In this document: positions 52,335 to 60,176 of the stretch, in pieces
Position numbering within the stretch: position 1 is the stretch's first letter
Layout: every line of letters starts with the position of its first letter
DNA from: Halalkalibacillus halophilus DSM 18494
GTDB taxonomy: Bacteria; Bacillota; Bacilli; Bacillales; Alkalibacillaceae
Reading direction: 5' to 3'
Length of the DNA: 64,000 nt
NCBI RefSeq assembly: GCF_000423105.1
Contig: NZ_KE383978.1
Coordinates: 283,450-347,449, forward strand
Notes under the pieces: generated by a model
Seen by the model: only the letters and a program-made list of their open reading frames with translations
Databases searched by the model: none
What the model was told of the DNA's origin: nothing
Position numbers and translations under genes: made by a program

Positions 52335-53921
52335 ATGTCACTAACAGAATTTAGATGGATGCCACATCATGAAGGTGCAGTTCCACCAGCAGGACAAGGG
52401 AAAAGGATTAGCACCTATAATATTGCATTAGAAGGTTGGAGAAGAGGTCTTCAACTGAAATTTTACCGTTTAATACAAGGGGAAAGTGAATTAAAGGTCC
52501 GTTATTCCCTCTCAGATGGCGAAAAGACGCACCATTTTTCCTTATCAATGGGTGATCGTGTAACGGATGAGGCTTTTGACATCTGTGCGAATAAAGAATA
52601 TACCAAACAATATTTAGAACGAGAAGACGTTCCGGTTCCTAAAGGAAGAATGTTTGAAAAGGACGTTTCACTTGAGGAAATCAAATCCTATGCGGAACAG
52701 ATTGGCTTTCCACTTGTAGTGAAACCAACTGATGGAAACGCTGGTAAAGGTGTATTTGCTAATATTGAAGGTTTAGAAGAATTAGCTAATATTGTTGATT
52801 ATGTGAGAAATGACTTAGAATTTAATGATATTATAGTTGAAACATATGTTGCTGGGGATGAATTTCGAATTGTTGTAATCGAAGACCAAGTCCTAGGTGC
52901 AATGAAACGTAGACCTGCTAGTGTGGTAGGAGACGGGAAACATACGATTACACAATTGATTAGAATGCAAAATGAGATTCGTAAAATGAATCCACATCTA
53001 ACTAGTAGATTAATTAAAGTAGACCGTGAAGTGCTAGATTTATTGAAACGCTCAGGTCATACGCTTAAGTCTGTTCCAGAAGAAGGAGAAAGAATTTACT
53101 TACGTGAAAAAAGTAACCTTTCCGCTGGAGGAGAAGCAATTGATGTAACGGATGAATTAACAGATGAACTGAAACAAATTGCTATCGATGCTGGGAAAGC
53201 AATCCCTGGTTTAACACATTACGGGGTAGACATGATTGTTAACCAGGAAAAGAATACCGGTGTTATTTTAGAAGTGAATGCTCGCCCCGGTTTAGGTGGT
53301 CACTTGTTCCCAATGGAAGGAACACCTAGAGATTTAGCGAAGGATATTATTACGTATTACTTCCCACATACGGAGCATGTAGAGCGTTCTTATTTGTTTT
53401 TTGATTTTGATAGTGTACTAGATGCCCTACAAAAACGGCAGGTTAATAGTGTCGAATTAGAAAGTACGCCAACTGGAAAATTATACGGGAAGAGATTTAT
53501 TGTCTCAGGAGAAGTTCAAGGTGTTGGATACCGTGCGTGGGTAAGAAGACAAGCCCTAGTAAGAGATTTGCATGGTTATGCGGAAAACTTGGATGACGGT
53601 ACAGTCGAAGTGGTCGTTATGGGAACAGATGAAGATATCGTTAATGATTTTAAATTTGTTTGTTATAACGGATCCAAACGTTCTGAAGTAAAAGATGTTG
53701 AAGAATACGAGTGGACAAAGCCAGTGAAAATAAGTTTTGAGATTATAAGACCTGAGAAAAACATGTCAGTCGACGATATTCGCAAGTTACAATATGAAAT
53801 AGAACAGCTAGAAGAACAGAAACAAAAATTAATAGAGCGTCATGAACGTCTGATTAATCGTAGAACATGGAGATATACTGAGCCGTTTAGGAAAGCTACG
53901 AAAAAATTATTGAGAAAATAA
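52335..53921 (+). CDS. ATP-grasp ligase with intact acylphosphatase domain (copy 4)
   Basis: 528 residues. N-domain YNIALEGWRRGLQLKFY; ATP-grasp with YLEREDVPVPKG, LVVKPTDGNAGKGVFA, ETYVAGDEFRIVVIEDQV and LEVNARPGLGGHLFP. Residues 384-470 are a recognisable acylphosphatase: SGEVQGVGYRAWVRR, then LHGYAENLDDGTVEVVVMG. The two catalytic residues are Arg400 and Asn418, 18 apart, the same spacing as in classical acylphosphatases (Arg23/Asn41). ATP-grasp enzymes make acyl phosphates and acylphosphatases hydrolyse them, so the domain could edit misactivated intermediates. Coiled coil and tail RTWRYTEPFRK (Trp512) follow. GGAGGAG precedes the ATG. Confidence 0.87.
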   Translation: MSLTEFRWMPHHEGAVPPAGQGKRISTYNIALEGWRRGLQLKFYRLIQGESELKVRYSLSDGEKTHHFSLSMGDRVTDEAFDICANKEYTKQYLEREDVPVPKGRMFEKDVSLEEIKSYAEQIGFPLVVKPTDGNAGKGVFANIEGLEELANIVDYVRNDLEFNDIIVETYVAGDEFRIVVIEDQVLGAMKRRPASVVGDGKHTITQLIRMQNEIRKMNPHLTSRLIKVDREVLDLLKRSGHTLKSVPEEGERIYLREKSNLSAGGEAIDVTDELTDELKQIAIDAGKAIPGLTHYGVDMIVNQEKNTGVILEVNARPGLGGHLFPMEGTPRDLAKDIITYYFPHTEHVERSYLFFDFDSVLDALQKRQVNSVELESTPTGKLYGKRFIVSGEVQGVGYRAWVRRQALVRDLHGYAENLDDGTVEVVVMGTDEDIVNDFKFVCYNGSKRSEVKDVEEYEWTKPVKISFEIIRPEKNMSVDDIRKLQYEIEQLEEQKQKLIERHERLINRRTWRYTEPFRKATKKLLRK

Positions 53922-53926
53922 GGATA

Positions 53927-53998
53927 AAAACGGTTAATTTAGGGTAAATCTAAGTAAAGTGTCTGCAATCTTTACTTAAGCTAAATTAATCGTTTTTT
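53927..53998 (+). terminator. Long stem-loop with T run inside the ATP-grasp operon
   Basis: The outer stem AAAACGGTTAATTTAG / CTAAATTAATCGTTTT encloses an inner stem TAAGTAAAG / CTTTACTTA, and the structure runs into TTTTTT. It has the form of an intrinsic terminator but lies between copies 4 and 5 of the same gene family, so it may act as an attenuator that lowers expression of the distal genes. No separate promoter is obvious before copy 5. Confidence 0.8.
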
Positions 53999-54017
53999 GC
54001 ATCAGGGGGCAAATAAA

Positions 54018-55793
54018 ATGCGAGAAAACAATCAATGGTTAAATCATCTAATTAATGCAGTACCAGAACATGGAGTTGGCAACAGATTAAGCATGTTTTT
54101 AATTGCCTTAGAAGCATGGAGACGTGGAGTTACCGTTAAGTTTTATACAATAGACAATGAAGAAAACAAAACTTTAATAAGATGCTCGCTTTCTTACAAT
54201 GGAAGGGAGCACCATTTTGAATCGTCAAAAGGTGACCTTCTATCTAAAGAGGCGTTTGATATTTGTGAAGATAAGGATATAACGAAGTCACATTTAGCTA
54301 GTGGTGGAGTAAGAGTACCAAAAGGCATTCGAATGAACGAAGAATCGGACCGACAAGAGATTATTGATTTTGCGAATTCTATTGGTTTTCCTGTTGTACT
54401 AAAGCCAATAAGTGAGAATGCGGGCCAAGGTGTTTTTTCAAATATCCAAAATGAGGATGATTTAATAAACACAATAGAATACTTACACACTACTTTAAAC
54501 TATGAAGAATTAATTCTTGAAGAATTCATAGAAGGTAATGAATATAGAATCCTTGTCATCAATGGAGAGGTAGTAGGTGCAGTAAACAGATTGCCTGCTA
54601 ATGTGATCGGAGATGGAGAAAGTACGATCGAACAACTCATCAAAGAGAAGAATCAATCCAAACGAACGAACCCTACTTTATCTAAAAAGAAAATACAATT
54701 AGACCGTGAAGTAACAGACAGACTAGAATTATTAAATCTAACAACAAGTGATGTCCTTGAGTCTGGAGAAAGATTATTTCTTCGAACAAAAACCAATGCG
54801 TCAACTGGTGGAGATCCAATTGATGTGCTAGATGACTTAGATGAGGAAACGTTAAATATGGCTAGGGACGCTGCAAAATCAATTCCTGGTCTTGATATTG
54901 CTGGTATGGATTTCATCATAAACGAGGAAACAGGAGCAAAGTCAATTATAGAGATTAATACGAAACCAATGATCGGACTTCATGTCTTCCCAATTGAAGG
55001 GAAAGCTAGAGACGTTGTAAAGCCGATTGTTGATTTCTATTTCCCAGAAACTGTCGGACAAAAACAAAACGATTTACTTTATTTTGATTTTATTGCTGCG
55101 ATTGCACCACTTGATAATATAACGACGAAAGAAGTATACGTTCACCCAGTACCTATAACTGAATACATCGCTACAAAATTCGTAGTAGAGAGTGAACAAT
55201 TAATTGGTGGAGAGTTGTCTGAAATTCGGTTGAGTGCATTAGGTAGCGGGTTGCATGGGTCTGTTCGAAAAGTAGGTCTTAGTCGAATTGAAATATTAGC
55301 AGTAGGAAACGACGCAAAAAAAATAGAAATTTTCAAAAAAGAATTATCAGAAATTTTAGATGGCGAGGAAGCATTCACGATCACGGAAGAGCAAATTCAG
55401 ACTCCTGTTAGAGTAGGTTTTCATATTGAGCGAGATTCCGAAGAGGAACTAAGAGACAGATTATATGAGAATCGAAAAAAACGAGAAGAATTAAAAGGAA
55501 AAATCAATCAATATAAAAAAGACTACAGAAAAACATTGAAGAAAATCGAACAGTATAAAGTAAGAGAAGAAAAGTTGAATGAAAAAAATGATATTTTAAA
55601 GAAAGATCTGCGCTTTGCTAAGAAAGCATTCAACATTATTGAGTCCTATAAATACGAGCTCAAAAATGAAAAACGAGAAGTAGAAAAAGAGCGAGATTAT
55701 TACAAAAAGGAACTAAATAAATTAATAACAAGTAGTTCTTGGAGAGTAACCTACCCACTTCGAAAAGTAGTAGGGAAGGTGAAAGGAAAGTAG
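54018..55793 (+). CDS. ATP-grasp ligase with degenerate acylphosphatase-like domain and long coiled coil (copy 5)
   Basis: 591 residues, the longest copy. N-domain FLIALEAWRRGVTVKFY; ATP-grasp with SHLASGGVRVPKG, VVLKPISENAGQGVFS, EEFIEGNEYRILVINGEV and IEINTKPMIGLHVFP. Residues 375-465 align with the acylphosphatase of copy 4 (ATKFVVESEQLIGG...LHGSVRKVGLSRIEILAVG), but the catalytic Arg and Asn positions are replaced. About 100 residues of highly charged coiled coil follow, then the tail SSSWRVTYPLRK (Trp575). The TTG at 53997 lies in the terminator; the ATG at 54018 has CAGGGGG before it. Confidence 0.83.
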   Translation: MRENNQWLNHLINAVPEHGVGNRLSMFLIALEAWRRGVTVKFYTIDNEENKTLIRCSLSYNGREHHFESSKGDLLSKEAFDICEDKDITKSHLASGGVRVPKGIRMNEESDRQEIIDFANSIGFPVVLKPISENAGQGVFSNIQNEDDLINTIEYLHTTLNYEELILEEFIEGNEYRILVINGEVVGAVNRLPANVIGDGESTIEQLIKEKNQSKRTNPTLSKKKIQLDREVTDRLELLNLTTSDVLESGERLFLRTKTNASTGGDPIDVLDDLDEETLNMARDAAKSIPGLDIAGMDFIINEETGAKSIIEINTKPMIGLHVFPIEGKARDVVKPIVDFYFPETVGQKQNDLLYFDFIAAIAPLDNITTKEVYVHPVPITEYIATKFVVESEQLIGGELSEIRLSALGSGLHGSVRKVGLSRIEILAVGNDAKKIEIFKKELSEILDGEEAFTITEEQIQTPVRVGFHIERDSEEELRDRLYENRKKREELKGKINQYKKDYRKTLKKIEQYKVREEKLNEKNDILKKDLRFAKKAFNIIESYKYELKNEKREVEKERDYYKKELNKLITSSSWRVTYPLRKVVGKVKGK

Positions 55794-55814
55794 TTCAAAG
55801 AGGTGAAAAGGATC

Positions 55815-57944
55815 GTGAGTAGAACATTTTATTTAACGATTGCAGGCCAAGTGAACGTAAAAGAAGAGCAAGATCTATTAGGTCAAAACATTAGTTTGAT
55901 AAAGAAATTAACGGAAAACAGTGATTTCTTCCTACTGAATTTGAATTCTACACTTACCAAACATACTCCTAGTGAAGAAGTTGATGAAGATGTAAATGAT
56001 CAAGCTGGGAAAATCAAAGATGTAGCGAAGAATTTAGAAGAGTTAAATGTTAATGCTGTAGCAACGGCAAATGAATATACGTTCTCGACGGGCCATGAAA
56101 ACTGGAGCAAGATAGAGAAGAAACTTGCTAAGCGAGGAATTCAAACTGTCGGTTCTGGTAAAAACAAAAAACAAGCTTCTAAACCACTGGAACTTGTAAT
56201 TAAAGGTGAAAATCAAGATCAAAAAGTATTCTTTTTTAATGGGATGAATTCTGTTCCAGATTTTCGTGAAAAAAGTATGTATGCAGAGCAAAAGGAAGAA
56301 GGAGTTAATTCCTTAGCTCCTAATATGTTAGAGAAGGAAATCGAACTTCTACGAGAAAAAGAACCTGATAGTGTCATTTTGGTTATGCCGTATTGGTATA
56401 GTAAATTAGATCATTACTATTCCCACCAAGATAATATTAGAGAAAAATATAATAGCATACTATATGCAGGTGCTGACTATGTGTTTGGCTTAGGTTCCCC
56501 ATTTGCACAGGGTGTAGACCGTACAGGTAAAGGTACAGTTGCCTACTCTTTAGGCGATGTATTTCCTAATAAAAATAAAGATTCGTATGCAAATCCTTAT
56601 AGTTTAGTAGCAAATATAAAATTCATAGAATCGGAAAATGGGTGGCAAGTTATTCCTGAAATTTTCCCGATTAAAAGAGTTGAATCAGAACATGGAGCGG
56701 AAATACAACCCTTAACAGCTATAGATTGTGCAGACATGGAAGAACAATTTAGTGAACAAAAGCCTCTCAAAAAAGATTTGTATGATTATAGTTTCAGAGA
56801 GTCAGAAAATGGATATTACTTTGTAAAAGATTTTAAAAAGAGTGTTCTTGAAGATGTAGGTATGCCGGTTAACCGGTCCTTATATAGAAGGTTCAAGCAT
56901 GCTGGGTTGTTACAAACGATAGATTTTGAGTTCATTCAAGAAGTTCAAGATTATTGGCATAATATTTATCAACAACAAATAGACCCAATAATACATGTAG
57001 CACATTTAAATATGTATGGTAAGAATGAAAAACGAATAATTCCTACTCGTGTGTGGAAAGATGACCTGGAGCCATATTTGAATTTTTCTAAAAATAAAGG
57101 TTTGTATTCAGATAAGAATATCTATGATTTATTAATTGCAACAGACCAAATGCCAGAAACAATAATTAAAAGGGTAAGAGATCAATATTTTAATAGTTCT
57201 TATGTTGCTTTAAATGAAGATTCAGCTTGGGAAACCATGATTTCAGTAGAACAAGATTTGGTGATCAAGCCTTCGACTACAAACAATGGCGAAAGTATAA
57301 AAAAGTTAACGTATCATAATGGTTCCTTGTTATTAAATGGCCAACCAACTTCGATACAACAACTAGAGTTTATGTATGGTTCGAATTTTATTGTACAAAA
57401 GAAAATAAAACAACACCCAATTATGGCAGCGCCCCACGAAGAGTCTGTGAATACAATTCGTTTAGTTACTCTCAGATGGAAAGAAGAGATTCATTTTCTA
57501 TTTGGAGTCGCACGTTTTGGTGCAAATGGTTATGTGAATGACAATTCTCACGTAGGTGGAGTCTCATTCGGTCTCGATTCAGAGGGTCGTTTGAAGTATG
57601 ACCCGTTAGATGAAAGTGCTAACGTTAGAAAAATTCATCCTACTACAGGGTTTAAGTTTGATGAGAATTTTCAAGTTCCAAACTATGAAGCTTGTAAGGA
57701 ATTTGTAAAAGAGCTGCATAAATATATGTTGTTCCATGACTTTATTAATTGGGACATTGCTATTGATGAAGAAGGTAAACCAATATTTATTGAGAATAAT
57801 TTCACTAAGATTGTCTGGATCTTTCAATTAGAACTCTCAGAACCATTGCTTGGTGATTTTACGGAAGAAATAGTGAAGACAGTTAGAAAAGAGATTGATC
57901 GTGGCAACCCAAAAAGGGATTTCGACCCAATTGAAAAAGAGTAA
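55815..57944 (+). CDS. Degenerate CapA-like domain fused to sugar-transfer-type ATP-grasp (copy 1)
   Basis: 709 residues, no signal peptide or membrane helix. Residues 1-300 follow the CapA fold order (YLTIAGQVNVKEEQD, LLNLNSTLT, GIQTVGSG, AGADYVFGLGSPF, VAYSLGDVF), but the usual metal ligands are lost: GD became GQ, NLE became NLN, NNH became NEY and GSHPH became GLGSP. Residues 310-700 resemble the sugar-transfer-associated ATP-grasp (PF14397): LVIKPSTTNNGESIKKL, ESVNTIRLVTLRW, FGANGYVNDNSHVGGV and FIENNF. The GTG at 55803 lies in the ribosome site AAAGAGGTG; the GTG at 55815 is preferred. It probably adds a unit to a polyglutamate-like or peptide branch. Confidence 0.78.
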   Translation: MSRTFYLTIAGQVNVKEEQDLLGQNISLIKKLTENSDFFLLNLNSTLTKHTPSEEVDEDVNDQAGKIKDVAKNLEELNVNAVATANEYTFSTGHENWSKIEKKLAKRGIQTVGSGKNKKQASKPLELVIKGENQDQKVFFFNGMNSVPDFREKSMYAEQKEEGVNSLAPNMLEKEIELLREKEPDSVILVMPYWYSKLDHYYSHQDNIREKYNSILYAGADYVFGLGSPFAQGVDRTGKGTVAYSLGDVFPNKNKDSYANPYSLVANIKFIESENGWQVIPEIFPIKRVESEHGAEIQPLTAIDCADMEEQFSEQKPLKKDLYDYSFRESENGYYFVKDFKKSVLEDVGMPVNRSLYRRFKHAGLLQTIDFEFIQEVQDYWHNIYQQQIDPIIHVAHLNMYGKNEKRIIPTRVWKDDLEPYLNFSKNKGLYSDKNIYDLLIATDQMPETIIKRVRDQYFNSSYVALNEDSAWETMISVEQDLVIKPSTTNNGESIKKLTYHNGSLLLNGQPTSIQQLEFMYGSNFIVQKKIKQHPIMAAPHEESVNTIRLVTLRWKEEIHFLFGVARFGANGYVNDNSHVGGVSFGLDSEGRLKYDPLDESANVRKIHPTTGFKFDENFQVPNYEACKEFVKELHKYMLFHDFINWDIAIDEEGKPIFIENNFTKIVWIFQLELSEPLLGDFTEEIVKTVRKEIDRGNPKRDFDPIEKE

Positions 57945-57953
57945 ACTAGTACG

Positions 57954-58002
57954 ATAAGCTTATCATGGTTAAAAGATGATAAGCTTTTCTGTTTATTTTT
58001 CC
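57954..58002 (+). terminator. Stem-loop between the two CapA/ATP-grasp genes
   Basis: AAGCTTATCAT pairs with ATGATAAGCTT across a nine-base loop and is followed by a T-rich stretch (TTCTGTTTATTTTT). It is probably a terminator or attenuator within the locus. Confidence 0.75.
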
Positions 58003-58077
58003 TAGATTTTCATTGTTTATTTTAAATTCAAGAGTATGATGGAAATAGAAACAAAAAATCTAAAAGGAGTATATATT

Positions 58078-60135
58078 ATGACTGGTTTTTACAAGATAGG
58101 ATTTATGGGGTACATACAAAATGGTAGAGATAACGACAAACCAATTCGATTTTCCAACGAATTACTAGACCTTTTAAATGAACAACATTATAACTTTGGG
58201 AATATTAATTTGGATCAAAAAGAGTCATTAGAAAGCGGACTCATACAATCGAATGAATGGAATATAAATAAGATTAGTTTAGCTAATAATAGTTTACTAA
58301 ATAGAAACCAAAAACTTCTTCATACATTAAAAAATATAGAAAAGAAATTCAATGCAGAGATCTTCGGTGTTGGAGCAGATTTTGATCAAGCATCACACCC
58401 AGTGAAAATAACTCTTAGCGGTGAACATAATATTCAAGAGGTCTTTGTACTTACTGGGTTGGAGCATGAAGGACAGCCGAAGAATAAAATATTTAGAAGG
58501 AAAAGCCTGATTGTAAATCAATTCGATTTAAATGAAATGAAAAACAATATAAAGTCACTACGCAAAGAACATCCTGAATCAATTATTATTGTTTATCCAC
58601 TATTACAATTTAAGGATAGCAATTCATACGAAAGAGAATTATTTCAACTAATTGATAATGGCGCAGACTACGTATTCGGTACTGGGAATGATAAACAACT
58701 ACCCATCGAAAGAAATGAAAAGGGTACGGTTATTCAATCTTTAGGTAACATACCTAGTAAAGCAGAAGAAGATCCAGAGGATAATTATAATTTATTTGTA
58801 AGTTTGGATTTTAAGGAAAACGAAAATGGATGGGAAGTTTCACCTCAATACGTTCCACTTGTTCAAGATAAAGAAATAAATTCTGTAACCATACGTACGG
58901 CGAAGAAAGATGAATGTAGAAAATTAGAAGAGAGCTTTGAGGAACTTGAATTTGATAATGATTTATTTGATTATGGATTTACTGCCACGTTCTTTGGAGG
59001 ATATTTTACAAAAGAACATAAAGTAAGCACACTAAAAAAGTTTGGATTATATCCAGAAAAATCCTCTTACAAGAAATTAAAATACGCAAACTTACTTAAT
59101 GAGATTGACTTTAATTTTTTAAGAGAAGTTCAACATTATTGGAAAACTAACTATGATAAAAAGATTGATACACGACTTCATGTTGCTTTTCATAATATGC
59201 ACGGAATAAAAGACGTGAAGATCATTCCAGGTGATATTATGCGAAAACAATTGCTAGAATATTTTAATTTGAGTCGTGAAAAAAATATGTATAAGGATAA
59301 AAACACCTATGACAAACTAATTAGTACGGACAAAGTACCAGCCACAATTTTAAAAAGAGTACGTAATAATTATTTTGATGCAAATAATAACTACCTGTCA
59401 CAAGAGGAAGCATATGAATATTTAAAGCAACTTAAAGAAGATTGTATCATCAAACCAAGTAACACGAATAATGGGATTAGTATTGAAAAGTTAGCTGTAA
59501 GTGAAGATAAGCTTGAAATTAAAGGAAAAGAAATAAGCATGAAAAAAATTGAAAACATTTTTGGTTCTAATTTCATTATTCAAGAAATTATCAAACAGCA
59601 CCCTGAAATGAAAAGACCACATGCCCCGTCCATTAATACGCTTCGAATGGTAACGATGAGGTGGCAAGGAGAAATTAGGTATATGCTTACTTTTGCGAGG
59701 TTTGGAGCAAACAATAGCGTGAATGATAATGCTGGTACTGGTGGTGTTTGTGTTGGGGTAGATGATAATGGATACTTAATGGATTCAGCAATTGATGAAC
59801 ATGCTAATGTGCATACTCATCACCCTACTACTGGATTTAATTTTAGTGATGATTTGAGAGTTCCGAACTTTGAAGCATGTAAGGAATTTGTGAAAGAACT
59901 TCATAAAGATATACTGCACCATGACTATATCTCATGGGATATTGCAATTAGTGAGCAAGCTGAACCAATATTTATTGAGGCAAACTTCAGTGGTGCAACG
60001 TGGATTTACCAACTAGCCTCCCAACGTGGATGCTTTGGAGAAATTACAGAAGATGTATTAAGTCACGTCAGAGAAGAATTTAGAAAAAATATAAAAACAA
60101 GAAGTAAAAAACCTGGCTATTTCAAAAAGAAATAA
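58078..60135 (+). CDS. Degenerate CapA-like domain fused to sugar-transfer-type ATP-grasp (copy 2)
   Basis: 685 residues, a paralogue of the preceding gene over its whole length and more diverged in the N-terminal half. There the CapA-like order remains (KIGFMGYIQNG, FGVGADFD, NGADYVFGTGND, TVIQSLGNI) without any metal site. The ATP-grasp half is well kept: CIIKPSNTNNGISIEKL, PSINTLRMVTMRW, FGANNSVNDNAGTGGV and FIEANF. The frame opens at 58036, but AAAGGAG stands before the ATG at 58078, giving the same N-terminus as copy 1. It is the last plus-strand gene of the locus. The region is visibly AT-rich. Confidence 0.78.
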   Translation: MTGFYKIGFMGYIQNGRDNDKPIRFSNELLDLLNEQHYNFGNINLDQKESLESGLIQSNEWNINKISLANNSLLNRNQKLLHTLKNIEKKFNAEIFGVGADFDQASHPVKITLSGEHNIQEVFVLTGLEHEGQPKNKIFRRKSLIVNQFDLNEMKNNIKSLRKEHPESIIIVYPLLQFKDSNSYERELFQLIDNGADYVFGTGNDKQLPIERNEKGTVIQSLGNIPSKAEEDPEDNYNLFVSLDFKENENGWEVSPQYVPLVQDKEINSVTIRTAKKDECRKLEESFEELEFDNDLFDYGFTATFFGGYFTKEHKVSTLKKFGLYPEKSSYKKLKYANLLNEIDFNFLREVQHYWKTNYDKKIDTRLHVAFHNMHGIKDVKIIPGDIMRKQLLEYFNLSREKNMYKDKNTYDKLISTDKVPATILKRVRNNYFDANNNYLSQEEAYEYLKQLKEDCIIKPSNTNNGISIEKLAVSEDKLEIKGKEISMKKIENIFGSNFIIQEIIKQHPEMKRPHAPSINTLRMVTMRWQGEIRYMLTFARFGANNSVNDNAGTGGVCVGVDDNGYLMDSAIDEHANVHTHHPTTGFNFSDDLRVPNFEACKEFVKELHKDILHHDYISWDIAISEQAEPIFIEANFSGATWIYQLASQRGCFGEITEDVLSHVREEFRKNIKTRSKKPGYFKKK

Positions 60136-60176
60136 CAAAAACAGGAGAGTAGAATTACTCTCCTGTTTTGTTTTTT
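60134..60176. terminator. Bidirectional terminator at the end of the polymer locus
   Basis: AACAAAAACAGGAGAGTA pairs with TACTCTCCTGTTTTGTT around a GAAT centre; T residues follow on the plus strand. The stop codon of the minus-strand gene (60155-60157) lies inside the 3' half of the stem, so its last codons double as terminator sequence. Confidence 0.88.

Noticed and set aside
55803..60135. The two CapA/ATP-grasp proteins as active metallophosphatases
   Set aside because: All recognisable metal-ligand motifs of CapA are substituted in both proteins.
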